A stretch of DNA of 29,491 bases, taken from assembly GCF_900184255.1 (NCBI RefSeq), contig NZ_LT854638.1:113817-143307 (forward strand). Direction: 5' to 3'. Made by a program: the position numbers and the translations under genes. This document shows, piece by piece, positions 20,616 through 29,491 of the stretch. Under the pieces are notes generated by a model. That model saw only the letters and a list, made by a program, of their open reading frames with translations, did no database searches and had not been told where the DNA came from. Each line of letters starts with the position of its first letter. Positions within the stretch are counted from its first letter, which is position 1. The stretch comes from Haloimpatiens massiliensis. GTDB taxonomy: Bacteria; Bacillota; Clostridia; Clostridiales; Clostridiaceae.

Positions 20616-21974
20616 ATGACTGGTGAGGACAAGTTTAAAGAAGAGTGTGGAGTTTTTGGAATATATGCAGAAGACAGAGACAATATACACATGGGCCTTT
20701 CAATTTATGCTGGTCTCTCATCACTTCAGCATCGAGGGGAAGAGAGCTGTGGAGTGGCATATGCTAATGCCAATGGAACTTATATGTACAAGAATGTAGG
20801 TAGGGTTTCAGAAGTATTAAATGAGAAAATTTTAAATGAAATAAAGGGCAATGTAGCCATTGGGCATGTAAGATACTCTACCTGCGGAAAGCCTAGTATT
20901 AGCAGTGCACAGCCGTTTTTAGACAAAGTAAATTCTAAAAGCTTTGCTGTAGTGCATAATGGAAATATAACAAATGCTAGTGAAATTAGAGAATCTTTAA
21001 CTGGAGAATATTTTAAAAGCAATAGTGATTCAGAGGTTATAGGTAAATTAATAAAAGCAAATTTACATCTAGGTATAGAAAAAACTGTAACAAAGCTAGT
21101 GGAACAGCTTAAAGGGTCATATAGTGTATTAATACTACTAGATAAAGAGCTAATGATTTTAAGAGACCCTATGGGTATAAGACCTCTATGTATAGGAAAA
21201 TTAGGAGAAAGCTACATAGCTTGTTCTGAGAGTTGTGCTTTAAATTCTTTAGGAGCAAAATTTTTAAGGGATGTAAAACCAGGAGAACTTATAATAATAA
21301 ATGAAAAGGGAATGAAAAGTACAATGGTGTCTAATATCTGCAAATTGTGCACCTGTGCCTTTGAATATGTTTATTTTAGTAGAGAAGACAGTATTATAGA
21401 TGACATATATGTAAATGCTTTTAGACAAGAAACAGGAAAATTGTTATTTAGGGAGCATCCAGCAAGGTGTGATGTGGTAATAGGAATACCAGATTCAGCA
21501 ATTTCTTATGCCTTAGGATACTCAAAGGAAGCTTCTATTCCGTATGAGAGAGCTATTGTAAGAAATAAATATATAGGTAGAACTTTTATAGTAGATAATA
21601 ATAGAGAAAATTTACTTAGACTAAAATTTAGTGTATTAAAAGAAAAAGTATACAATAAAAAAGTTGTTGTAGTGGATGATTCTCTAGTAAGAGGCAATAC
21701 TATGAAGGTAATAGTAAAAGCCCTAAGAGAAACTGGTGCAAAAGAAGTTCATATACGCATAGCTTCCCCTAAAATCAAATATACTTGTCCCTATGGGATA
21801 AACATAAAAACTTCTAAAGAGTTAATAGAAAACAATTTTTCTGGAGAAGAAATGAAAAAGTACATAGGAGCAGATAGCCTTGAATATTTAAGTTTTGAAA
21901 GATTTAAAAGTGAACTTAAACATAATGGGGGATTTTGCACTGGATGTTTTACTGGGAAGTATCCGGAGATATAA
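20616..21974 (+). CDS. purF: Amidophosphoribosyltransferase PurF
   Basis: 452 aa, with AAGGGGGAG upstream of the ATG. First committed step of purine synthesis: PRPP plus glutamine to phosphoribosylamine. The Ntn glutaminase nucleophile is Cys11 in ECGVFGIY, exposed after removal of a 10-residue propeptide. SLQHRGEESCG and GHVRYSTCG follow. The phosphoribosyltransferase PRPP loop is VVVVDDSLVRGNT. Cysteines in NICKLCTCAF, YTCPYG and FCTGCF fit the Bacillus-type [4Fe-4S] enzyme. It stands alone, away from other pur genes, directly downstream of thiC. AIR from the purine pathway is the ThiC substrate, which gives the neighbourhood a metabolic logic. Confidence 0.95.
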   Translation: MTGEDKFKEECGVFGIYAEDRDNIHMGLSIYAGLSSLQHRGEESCGVAYANANGTYMYKNVGRVSEVLNEKILNEIKGNVAIGHVRYSTCGKPSISSAQPFLDKVNSKSFAVVHNGNITNASEIRESLTGEYFKSNSDSEVIGKLIKANLHLGIEKTVTKLVEQLKGSYSVLILLDKELMILRDPMGIRPLCIGKLGESYIACSESCALNSLGAKFLRDVKPGELIIINEKGMKSTMVSNICKLCTCAFEYVYFSREDSIIDDIYVNAFRQETGKLLFREHPARCDVVIGIPDSAISYALGYSKEASIPYERAIVRNKYIGRTFIVDNNRENLLRLKFSVLKEKVYNKKVVVVDDSLVRGNTMKVIVKALRETGAKEVHIRIASPKIKYTCPYGINIKTSKELIENNFSGEEMKKYIGADSLEYLSFERFKSELKHNGGFCTGCFTGKYPEI

Positions 21975-22039
21975 AGTTTTTTACTTACAGATCTATCTTT
22001 ATATGTGATTATTAAATTTAGTTATAGAAGGATATAAAC

Positions 22040-22088
22040 ATATACATAATAATGCAAATATTTTGTATTATTATGTATATATTTTTTT
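22040..22088 (+). terminator. Terminator after purF
   Basis: A stem of about 19 bp with one G-U pair, ATATACATAATAATGCAAA and its complement, followed by a T-run. Confidence 0.82.
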
Positions 22089-22230
22089 GAGGAAATATGG
22101 CAGTTTTTGATACTTTTTTTATTTTATGTATGATAGCATTTAGACATAGGTAAATTAGTCAAAATAGTATATGATGTTTAAATGAAGAATTTCCAAGACA
22201 TATTTGTAAATAGAAGGGGCGAAGAGGTTT

Positions 22231-23514
22231 ATGAAAAAATCTAAGGTTATATTTGGTGTGACTATATTAACAAGTTTAATTTTAATAGCTATCTTTAGTT
22301 TATCATCTAAAGATATGAGTGAAGAAAAGTGGTTAAAAAAGAATAGTACAAGTCTTGATATAAAAGATAATGATGATTTTTCTACTTTTAATATATTAAA
22401 AGAGGATTTAGAAAATAATCAAGTGTTTTTAACAGGTGAATACCATAAAGTAAATGTGAATGATGACTTAGACTTAAAATTTCTCAAATATTTTAAAAAA
22501 GAAGCGAACATAAAATACTATTTGGTGGAAACTAACTATTGTAATTCTATCATTCTAAATCAATATTTAAAAACTGGAGACAAGTCTTGTTTAGACAGGT
22601 TAATAAAGAATTCAGGATATTCCCAGTTTATTAATAAGCAGTCTTATAAGAAGTGGGAAGAAATATATAAATTCAATAGTAAGTTATCTGAAAAGGAAAA
22701 GATTAAAGTAATAGGTATAGATATAAATGCTAATCCATTTGAATACTTTGAATACTTGAATACAATTACTAGTAAATTAGAAATTCCACCAGAAGCTCAA
22801 AAAACTACTATGGAGCTTAATAATGATTTTGAAAATTTTAAAAAAGATCCATACTATTCATATTTAAAATTAGAGGAAAGTGTTTTAAGAGTAAAAAATG
22901 ATATTAAGGAAAATGAAAATTTATATAAAAAATTTATTAAAGAAGACTTTAAGGAATTCACATATGTGCTTGATAATTTATATTACAACCTTCATTGGCT
23001 GGCAATGGGGGGAATGAATGATGATGCTATGAAGTATCGTGAAAAAAGAATGTATGAGAATTTTAATAGATTATATTCAACGCTAGAAAAAGGTAAATAT
23101 TATGGTCATTTTGGAGCATTTCATGTATATCAAATAGGTGATAATTTAGCTAGCTTTATGAATAATGGAAATTCACCTGTGAAAGACAAGGTGTTATCTA
23201 CTGAAACTATTTATGAAAATAGTGAAACATTAATGCTAAAAAGTAATGATGACGGTGAAGTTGAATATGAGAAAATAAAAATTAATGCTAATAAAAATTT
23301 AATTGATTTAATAAAACCTTTTAAGAAATCTGATTTAATGATGTTTAGATTATCGGGGAAAGGCTCTCCTTTTTATAAGTTAAAGGATTATAAGTATTTT
23401 CAAGAAGGGAATGAAGACACAAAAAAAGAGTTAGAAAAGGCACCATTGATAAGGTATTTTCAGTATCTTGTAGTGGTGTATAATGCTAAGTCAATTGAAC
23501 CCTTTAAAAATTGA
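22231..23514 (+). CDS. Membrane-anchored EreA/TIKI-like putative hydrolase
   Basis: 427 aa, with GGGGCGAAGAGG before the ATG. Residues 1-27 are a membrane anchor or uncleaved signal (KKSKVIFGVTILTSLILIAIFSL), with no lipobox Cys. The body shows VFLTGEYHKVNVNDDLDLKFLKYF near 68-91, YYLVETNYCNSIILNQYLKTGDKSCLDRLI near 100-130 and YYGHFGAFHVYQIGDNLASFM near 290-310. The GE-H and GHFGAFH blocks resemble the erythromycin esterase/TIKI/ChaN-like superfamily, where such His and Glu residues build the active site. I infer an extracytoplasmic hydrolase; the substrate is unknown and macrolide resistance should not be assumed. Confidence 0.75.
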   Translation: MKKSKVIFGVTILTSLILIAIFSLSSKDMSEEKWLKKNSTSLDIKDNDDFSTFNILKEDLENNQVFLTGEYHKVNVNDDLDLKFLKYFKKEANIKYYLVETNYCNSIILNQYLKTGDKSCLDRLIKNSGYSQFINKQSYKKWEEIYKFNSKLSEKEKIKVIGIDINANPFEYFEYLNTITSKLEIPPEAQKTTMELNNDFENFKKDPYYSYLKLEESVLRVKNDIKENENLYKKFIKEDFKEFTYVLDNLYYNLHWLAMGGMNDDAMKYREKRMYENFNRLYSTLEKGKYYGHFGAFHVYQIGDNLASFMNNGNSPVKDKVLSTETIYENSETLMLKSNDDGEVEYEKIKINANKNLIDLIKPFKKSDLMMFRLSGKGSPFYKLKDYKYFQEGNEDTKKELEKAPLIRYFQYLVVVYNAKSIEPFKN

Positions 23515-23546
23515 TAATTATAATGCTTTGGATATTTATGTTTAAT

Positions 23547-23587
23547 AAAGACACATAGTCTCTTAAATTAGAGGTATATGTGTCTTT
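23547..23587 (+). terminator. Terminator after the EreA-like gene
   Basis: Perfect 11-bp outer arms AAAGACACATA/TATGTGTCTTT with an inner CTCT/AGAG pair; T-rich downstream. Confidence 0.7.
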
Positions 23588-23739
23588 GTTAATTATTGGA
23601 TATGAATATTTAAATTTAAACTTATGTTTAGTAAATATTTTTACATTTTAGTATAACTATTTATGTAGTCGCTGTAAAAGAAATTTATATTGCTTGTTAT
23701 TAAAGTAATTAAAATGATAATATTTTAGCATAAAGAGTT

Positions 23740-24408
23740 TTACTTAAAATCAACCTTAACATTATATGATTCAAAAGATTGTTTCTTTAATATTCCCTGT
23801 AAAAAGTTAATTATAGCATTTTTAGAATTTTCTTCAGCTCTATTGAAGGTTTCAGATTTTTTTATCTCGTTAACCATTCTAAGTTTAGCTTCGTTCATCA
23901 TAACGCCGTATTCAGACGGGTCAAGTTTTATTTCTCCAAAGCGGAGAATTCCTTTTTCTACAGTTTCATATTCAGTTTTAGTTTCATCTATGGTTATATT
24001 TTTTACATAAGGCTTAGATGTCTTTATGGTGATTTCTCTCTTTTTATTATCTACTTTTATGTCGTCATTACTTATTTTAGAAAGATCCACACAGTACACT
24101 CCATCTCCAAAGAAATTTATGTTTTGGACTTTTTTAAATAAAGAAAAATTTCCCCAGCTGTCATCAATAACAATTTTTTGCTGAAGAGATGTTTCTAGGG
24201 TTATAAGTTCACTTTTATCTCTCATGGATTTTAGAATTGTATCTTCAGTTAATATTTTTTTAGAACTATTTATTTTAGGAAGAATCCATGTTTTATTTCC
24301 TTTTGATGGCTTCTTGAATATCCGATACCCTAGATATATACCTAAAATTGTAGAAATCAATATAGCTAATATAATCAATTTAGTTTTGAATCTATTCTTT
24401 TTTTTCAA
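23740..24408 (-). CDS. DUF4230 domain protein
   Basis: 222 aa from TTG 24408, chosen because TGGGGGAG lies about 6 nt upstream; the in-frame ATG at 24435 lies before that site. A short positive N-terminus (LKKKNRFKTK) is followed by one membrane helix (LIILAILISTILGIYLGYRIF), so the bulk is extracytoplasmic. The DUF4230 pattern is visible: ILKSMRDKSELITLETSLQQKIVI, then FGDGVYCVDLSKI with KREITIKTSKPYV, and a helical end with EAKLRMVNEIKKSETFNRAEENSKNAI. Function unknown. Convergent with the EreA-like gene. Confidence 0.85.
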   Translation of the reverse strand: MKKKNRFKTKLIILAILISTILGIYLGYRIFKKPSKGNKTWILPKINSSKKILTEDTILKSMRDKSELITLETSLQQKIVIDDSWGNFSLFKKVQNINFFGDGVYCVDLSKISNDDIKVDNKKREITIKTSKPYVKNITIDETKTEYETVEKGILRFGEIKLDPSEYGVMMNEAKLRMVNEIKKSETFNRAEENSKNAIINFLQGILKKQSFESYNVKVDFK

Positions 24409-24441
24409 TAAAATCTCCCCCAATCTATAATACAACGTGTA

Positions 24442-24600
24442 AGGTACATGAAAATAAATAACAATTCAAAGATGCTGGTATATTTTCTGTCAGACAAGGA
24501 ATCAGGTTCTGCCTTTGGTAGAACTACCGACGGGTTCTGCTGACGCAGTATGACGCAAAATAGACTAGCATACTGACTTGTTATTTATTTGAATGTGCCT
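24442..24600. repeat. Foldback element, family 3 (D)
   Basis: A 159-bp palindromic noncoding element. Outer stem 24442-24464/24578-24600 (AGGTACATGAAAATAAATAA and near-complement), middle stem about 24472-24492/24551-24571 with a few mismatches, and an inner GTTCT/AGAAC hairpin. GGTTCTGC occurs twice as a direct repeat, and the interior is clearly more GC-rich than the flanks. The outer AGGTACA start resembles AGGTACAATGT of family 2. It lies upstream of two divergent genes. Confidence 0.75.
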
Positions 24601-24645
24601 AATATCAAGTAAATCTATATTTAAATTTATTGGTAATATAAGATT

Positions 24646-24678
24646 ATTCTATACGGTATACTGTATACTGTATAGAAT
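24646..24678. promoter_or_regulatory. 33-bp palindrome with GTATAC repeats, putative operator
   Basis: ATTCTATAC at the left and GTATAGAAT at the right are perfect complements, and the centre repeats GTATAC twice, giving a nearly perfect 33-bp palindrome. No T-run follows. It lies about 260 bp before the MFS transporter start and about 240 bp from the divergent DUF4230 start, so it could bind a dimeric repressor of either. Confidence 0.5.
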
Positions 24679-24934
24679 ATGATGCTATAACATTCCTAAA
24701 GAAGAGTTACTAAAAGATTTATTTAAATTATTTAACAGCAGTAACAATATTTTTTAGTTCACAATTAATAATATTATATAATAAGTATATAAAAAAAGAA
24801 ATTATTTAGCATTATAATATCAACATAACTATTTTTATTATATTTTGAAACAGGTTTACAGAAAGATGTTAAATACTTATTTAACATTTTACCAGTTTAA
24901 TATACAATGTTATTTATGGAAGGAGGTTTTTAGT

Positions 24935-26116
24935 ATGGAGAAAAAAGCAACAAATAATAAAAGTACATTCATAATAATATTTTTTATATTCTTACTTATG
25001 ATTATGAATGCCATATCAGAAAATATAAGGGGTGTACTTATCCCTGTGTTTAAATCAGAATTTGGAGTTAAAGATACTAATATAGGAATTTTTCTTTTTA
25101 TAGGTTCTTTAGGGTATGTTATTGCTACATTTATAGGAGGATTGCTTTGTGAAAAAGTAGGGCAAAAGAAGGTTTTATCAATAGGAATAATAACCATGAT
25201 AGTTTCTTTAGGTATATTTATAAAAGCTAGTATATTTGAAGTTCTGTTATTAGGTATGTTTATAATGAATTTAGGTTTAGCTTTTACAAGCATAGCTGTA
25301 AATACATTAATTCCAGTGTTACTATTAAGTTTTCAAGCGATACTTATGAATGTAACACATTTTTGTTATGGCTTAGGAGCTAGCGTAGGGCCTAAAATGG
25401 CAGGAGATCTTATAAATAAAGGAGTTAGTTGGAGAAATATTTACTTATATATGGCAGTGGCATTTGTAATTTTATTAGTTATATTTATATTTTTGAAAGT
25501 TCCGGATGTACATAAGGCATCGCAAAATAAGGAAAGTGGAGAAGTGGATAAGACTTTAATATTTTTCTACATTATTGCATTAGGGTTTTATGTTTGTGCA
25601 GAGATGGGAACGGGTAGTTGGCTTATAAATTATATTAAAAACGTATATGGATATAATGAAGCAACCAGTGCTACATACCTTTCTATTTTCTTTGGAATGT
25701 TAACACTAGGAAGACTTTTAGGAGGAGCAGTGGTAGAGAAATTTGGATATGTAAATACGATGATAAAATCTCTATTTATAGCATTTGTAATATATACTTT
25801 AGCTCTTTTTATGGGGGAAAAGGGACTTATTTTAATATCAATTTCAGGATTATTTTTCTCTATAATTTTCCCTACTACAGTTTTAACCATAAGCAAGGTA
25901 TTTTCAAAAAAAGTATCTGCCATAACTGGTACTGTGGTAACTGCAGCATCTGCAATAAATATGGTGGTTAGTGTAGTTATAGGAAAGCTTAATGATACCA
26001 TAGGATATAGATATGCATTTTATTTAATACCTATAAGCTTATTTATATCAATAATCTTTATGGCACTTATACATATAAGAACAAAAGACATTTTATGTTG
26101 TAGGAGTGATAAGTAA
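24935..26116 (+). CDS. MFS transporter (sugar/FucP-like type)
   Basis: 393 aa from ATG 24935, with GGAAGGAGG 8 nt upstream; the frame extends back to 24845 without a ribosome binding site. About twelve hydrophobic segments. Loop 2-3 shows GGLLCEKVGQKK, the family A motif G-x4-D/E-x2-G-x-K/R, and the second half repeats it as GGAVVEKFGYVN. NAISENIRGVLIPVFKSEFG at the first helix resembles glucose/mannose and fucose permease-like members. Substrate not determinable. The next gene begins 3 nt after its stop codon, so they form an operon. Confidence 0.9.
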   Translation: MEKKATNNKSTFIIIFFIFLLMIMNAISENIRGVLIPVFKSEFGVKDTNIGIFLFIGSLGYVIATFIGGLLCEKVGQKKVLSIGIITMIVSLGIFIKASIFEVLLLGMFIMNLGLAFTSIAVNTLIPVLLLSFQAILMNVTHFCYGLGASVGPKMAGDLINKGVSWRNIYLYMAVAFVILLVIFIFLKVPDVHKASQNKESGEVDKTLIFFYIIALGFYVCAEMGTGSWLINYIKNVYGYNEATSATYLSIFFGMLTLGRLLGGAVVEKFGYVNTMIKSLFIAFVIYTLALFMGEKGLILISISGLFFSIIFPTTVLTISKVFSKKVSAITGTVVTAASAINMVVSVVIGKLNDTIGYRYAFYLIPISLFISIIFMALIHIRTKDILCCRSDK

Positions 26117-26118
26117 TT

Positions 26119-27054
26119 ATGGAAAAGGGCGGTGTACTTTTAGAACTAGTCAATGGAAGGGATAAGGAATATATAATAAAAGATGCAGCAGGAATAACAA
26201 TAGGCAGGATTTTTATAACGGAATTGGATAAAGAAAATAAATATTGTTGTTTCAAGTTAAACTTTTATAGATATAGCCAAAGAGCATATGAGAGTTTAAA
26301 AAATGCTCTTAGTTTAATGATGATTTCACTGTTTAAAAAAATCAATATTTATAAAATAAATGTAATAGTAAACGAAGAAGTGGATTTAAGGGCTTTTATT
26401 AATTTAGGATTTAAATTAGAAGGAATATTGGAGGATAGTATTGAGGAGAACGGGGAAAGATTTTCAAAACTAATATTCGGAATAGATTATAGGTCTTATG
26501 AAAGTAATATAAGAAGAATACCTTTAAAACTTCAAGGTAAAAAGATAAGTTTGAAAGTTTTAACTCCAGAAGATGCAGATGAAGTATTAAGTTACTATGT
26601 AAGAAATAAGAATTATTTGATGCCATTTGAACCGTCTAGAGATGAAAGCTTTTATTCTTTAGAATATCAAAAAAGAAACCTTATGGAAAGTTATAAAAAT
26701 TACCTGAATGGAGTAGAGATAGAATTTGGAATATATGAAGAAGAACAATTTGTAGGCATTATAAAAGTTTCAAATATTATATATGGAGTATTTAAAAATG
26801 CTTTTGTGGGATATTCTATTGATAAGGAGCAGCAAGGTAAGGGATATATGAAAGAAGCTTTGAGCTTGGTAGTAGACTACTGCTTTACGGAAATGGGACT
26901 GCATAGATTAGAGGCATCTACATTAGTTGACAATGGTAAATCTCAAAGTGTACTGCGAGCTTGTGGTTTTAAAGAATTGGGTTTGAATAAAAATTATCTT
27001 TTTATAAATGGAAAATGGAGAGACCATATAAGCTTTTACAATGTTAGTAAGTAA
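26119..27054 (+). CDS. Tandem-GNAT acetyltransferase (RimJ-like C-terminal domain)
   Basis: 311 aa, starting 3 nt after the MFS stop codon. Two GNAT-like domains. Residues 1-135 are a degenerate one (AAGITIGRIFI, NIYKINVIVNEEVDLRAFINLGFKLEG) that lacks an obvious acetyl-CoA loop. Residues 140-311 are RimJ/RimL-like: ISLKVLTPEDADEVLSYY, a strand EFGIYEEEQFVGIIKV, motif A as VGYSIDKEQQGKGYMKEAL with the Q-x2-G-x-G/A loop, then LHRLEASTLVDNGKSQSVLRACGFKELG. Only the C-terminal domain is likely catalytic. Protein or small-molecule amines are possible substrates. Cotranscription with an exporter-like MFS suggests a modify-and-transport pair; that is inference. Confidence 0.88.
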   Translation: MEKGGVLLELVNGRDKEYIIKDAAGITIGRIFITELDKENKYCCFKLNFYRYSQRAYESLKNALSLMMISLFKKINIYKINVIVNEEVDLRAFINLGFKLEGILEDSIEENGERFSKLIFGIDYRSYESNIRRIPLKLQGKKISLKVLTPEDADEVLSYYVRNKNYLMPFEPSRDESFYSLEYQKRNLMESYKNYLNGVEIEFGIYEEEQFVGIIKVSNIIYGVFKNAFVGYSIDKEQQGKGYMKEALSLVVDYCFTEMGLHRLEASTLVDNGKSQSVLRACGFKELGLNKNYLFINGKWRDHISFYNVSK

Positions 27055-27175
27055 AAAATAAATAAGTTGTATTACAAATATGTAAAGTCAAGAATTGTTG
27101 AAATGTTGGGAAAATTAACGTAAAATAGTATAAGGGAGAAAGATTTTTTTACGGCAGTTATAATAGGGGGTACAT

Positions 27176-28609
27176 ATGGGAGAATCTAAACATACTTTGG
27201 AAAGTTCAAAATCAATTAAAGAATTAAATGAAAACAATCTAGCTAGGGATACATTTAGATTAGCATTACCAGCCATAATGGAAATGGTTATGCAGACTTT
27301 GTTGGGCTTTGCGGATATGGCTATGGTAGGAAGTCTTGGTGCTGCAGCTATTGCGGCAGTAGGGCTTAGTGATATGCCTATGATGACTGCTATGTCTATA
27401 TTTGCAGCAGTGAGTGTAGGTACTACTGCTCTAGTGGCAAGAGCTATTGGAGCTAAAAAGATTAAGGAAGCCGGTGAAGTGGCCAAGCAGTCTTTAATAA
27501 TGAGTGTTTTAATGGCCATTATTTTTACAACTTTAGCGCTGCTTCTAGCCCAAAATATAATAATACTAATGGGAGCAGAGAAGGAAGTAATACCTATATC
27601 AACTAACTACTTTAAGATAACAAGTTTAGGTCTTCCAATGATGATAATAACTATGATAATGTCAGGAGTTTTGAGAGGAAGTGGGGATACCAAGACTCCA
27701 ATGTACATAAATGGTGGATGCAACATATTAAATATAATAGGAAACTTCTTTTTAATATATCAAACAAGAGACGTTTCTTTTAATTTGCCATTAGTAGGTA
27801 AAAGTATAGATATCACAATACCTGGTGCAGGACTTGGTGTTGCAGGAGCAGGTATTTCAACAACTATCTCCAGAGTAATTGGAGGATGTATTATTTTATA
27901 TTTAGTATTTAGTAGTAGAGTTTTAGTGAAGATAGATTTAAAGGATAAGTTAAAAGTAAATTTAAGAATAATAAAAAGAATATTTAACATAGGAATACCT
28001 GCAGCTATAGAACAATTTTTCATGCGATTTGGGCAATTACTTTTTGCTAGAATAGTAGCTAGTTTAGGTACAGTAGTTTATGCATCACATAGAATAACAT
28101 TAACAGCAGAATCGCTTTCATTTAACGCTGGTTTTGGATTTGCTTTAGCAGCAACTACTTTGGTAGGACAATATTTAGGAGCTAAGAAACCAGATATAGC
28201 TAAAAAGAGTGGCTTTATGTCAGTAAAAATGGGTGCTCTTTTTATGAGTACAGTGGGAATCTTCTTTTTTTTATTTCCAGATATATTCTTAAAACTTTTC
28301 ACAAGGGATCCTGCAATAATAGGAAATGCTCGTTGGTGTCTCAGAATAGTTGCAATTTCTCAACCATTTTTAGCGGGTTGTATGGGATTTGCAGGGGGAT
28401 TACGTGGAGCTGGGGATACCAGAAGTGTTTTAGTTATAACAGTTTTAGGAATTTGGGGCGTGAGATTAACACTAGCTTATGTTTTTGCCATAGTTTTGGG
28501 ATACGGACTAGTAGGAGCATGGATTGCTATGACTATAGACTTGATATTTAGAGGTACTCTTTTATTTTTTAGGTTTAGAAGTGGAAAGTGGCAAAGGGTA
28601 AAGGTGTAA
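27176..28609 (+). CDS. MATE family efflux transporter
   Basis: 477 aa, with TAGGGGG 5 nt before the ATG. Twelve-helix MatE/NorM-type cation-coupled multidrug exporter. Two related MatE halves are seen: MVMQTLLGFADMAMVGSLGAAAIAAVGLSDMP near 38-69, TTALVARAIGAKKIKEA near 83-99 and SGVLRGSGDTKTPMYINGGCNILNIIGNF near 162-190, then in the second half IPAAIEQFFMRFGQLLFARIVASLGT and ATTLVGQYLGAKKPDIAKKSG with GGLRGAGDTRSVL. Length is normal. Separate from the preceding operon by 121 bp; no terminator is obvious after it. Confidence 0.94.
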   Translation: MGESKHTLESSKSIKELNENNLARDTFRLALPAIMEMVMQTLLGFADMAMVGSLGAAAIAAVGLSDMPMMTAMSIFAAVSVGTTALVARAIGAKKIKEAGEVAKQSLIMSVLMAIIFTTLALLLAQNIIILMGAEKEVIPISTNYFKITSLGLPMMIITMIMSGVLRGSGDTKTPMYINGGCNILNIIGNFFLIYQTRDVSFNLPLVGKSIDITIPGAGLGVAGAGISTTISRVIGGCIILYLVFSSRVLVKIDLKDKLKVNLRIIKRIFNIGIPAAIEQFFMRFGQLLFARIVASLGTVVYASHRITLTAESLSFNAGFGFALAATTLVGQYLGAKKPDIAKKSGFMSVKMGALFMSTVGIFFFLFPDIFLKLFTRDPAIIGNARWCLRIVAISQPFLAGCMGFAGGLRGAGDTRSVLVITVLGIWGVRLTLAYVFAIVLGYGLVGAWIAMTIDLIFRGTLLFFRFRSGKWQRVKV

Positions 28610-28855
28610 TTGAAATTATGATAACTGTTCCTAGCGTGTCCATATGTTAAATATTAAGGAAAACAGAATAAATTAAAGTAAATAAAAAATAATATAATCA
28701 TATGTGGATATAAAGTATAAAAGCATAGCAATATACGTGATATTATAAAACACGTCGCTGAAACACGGCGAAGAAGTTCAACGCAAAATAAACTTTTAAA
28801 ACAACTTATAAGTTTAAAACAAACTAAAAAGTTAAGAAAAAAGTCTAAAAATGCG
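28610..28855. other. Intergenic region upstream of the rrn promoter
   Basis: AT-rich DNA without an ORF. A short GC-rich patch near 28750-28772 (CACGTCGC... ACGGCG) can form a small hairpin. A-tracts close to the promoter (near 28795-28850) could act as an UP element for rrn transcription. Confidence 0.4.
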
Positions 28856-28884
28856 TTGACAAGAAAAAAGTTAAATGCTATAAT
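28856..28884 (+). promoter_or_regulatory. Ribosomal RNA operon promoter
   Basis: -35 TTGACA at 28856-28861, a 17-bp spacer, and -10 TATAAT at 28879-28884: a full consensus, as expected for rrn. The AT-rich upstream tract fits an UP element. Predicted start near 28891. Confidence 0.9.
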
Positions 28885-28914
28885 AATTAAGTCACTTGAA
28901 GCGACAGAGAAAAC

Positions 28915-28928
28915 TGGTCTTTGAAAAT
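28915..28928 (+). promoter_or_regulatory. boxA-like antitermination element of the rrn leader
   Basis: TGGTCTTTGAAAAT in the leader about 65 nt before 16S resembles the boxA (TGCTCTTTGA) recognised by NusB/NusE in rrn antitermination. Confidence 0.65.
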
Positions 28929-28990
28929 TAAACAGAGATAAAGATGTAAATCATAAAGTCAGTGAATTTGAGTTTGAGATTAAATTCTTA

Positions 28991-29491
<501 letters not shown>

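Overview
The window is a low-GC, AT-rich chromosomal segment of a Clostridium sensu stricto-like Firmicute. The evidence is the 16S 5' third at the right end, strong GGAGG-type ribosome binding sites with many TTG/GTG/ATG choices, a TPP riboswitch in front of thiC, and PadR, MATE and Fe-S-type PurF genes of clostridial character. I do not assign a species. The window runs from the tail of one rRNA operon (23S-5S spacer, 5S, then a tRNA cluster) to the head of the next (P-rrn, leader, 16S start) in the same orientation, so it is the unique segment between two tandem rrn operons.

Layout. 1-1275: a CTAG-rich spacer, 5S rRNA, six tRNAs (Glu-Leu-Gly-Arg-Gln-Gly), then a second two-tRNA unit (Glu-Gln) with its own promoter and terminator. 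1621-3029: sfsA and a zinc-ribbon NUDIX hydrolase. 3030-4017: about 1 kb of noncoding DNA holding two inverted copies (A and B) of a large foldback element. 4019-5617 (minus): a DUF1576 membrane protein and a small unknown partner. 5872-7623: an eight-cysteine microprotein and an M32 carboxypeptidase. 7802-9700 is the strangest part: a second foldback family (C1), a 61-aa Cys-rich protein, an ORF-less group I intron with an IStron-like 3' domain, a 174-bp MITE-like element, a multi-hairpin leader, and a paralogue of the Cys-rich protein with no visible ribosome binding site of its own. 9839-11600: an ISLre2-family element.

11690-15520: a class V aminotransferase, a PadR regulator with an operator over its own -10 box plus a membrane partner gene, and a PaaK/CapK-like adenylating enzyme on the minus strand. 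15713-15869: C2, a shortened copy of the C1 element. 15984-18742: tcdA, a transposase-like HTH protein that seems to have lost its catalytic acids, and a three-gene unit ending in a MazF/PemK toxin with two unusual candidate antitoxin or accessory genes. 18903-21974: TPP riboswitch, thiC and purF. 22231-24408: an EreA/TIKI-like anchored protein and a DUF4230 protein. 24442-24678: a third foldback family (D) and a 33-bp palindrome. 24935-28609: an MFS transporter, a double-GNAT acetyltransferase and a MATE exporter. 28856-end: the rrn promoter, leader and 16S start.

How it fits together. Most genes are ordinary housekeeping or accessory monocistrons and short operons closed by clear terminators. 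The notable theme is the density of structured noncoding DNA: at least six large foldback, ribozyme or MITE-like elements of several families in 29 kb, mostly at 3' ends of genes. Elements A and B keep identical stem lengths while the paired sequences differ completely. The best candidate for an undescribed system is 8295-9690, where an AAAGGAG site is separated from its likely start codon by a group I ribozyme that carries a complementary GCTCC, followed by a multi-hairpin leader. This resembles in principle the known case in Clostridioides difficile where group I splicing builds a ribosome binding site. Everything here was read by eye; no database search or folding program was run.
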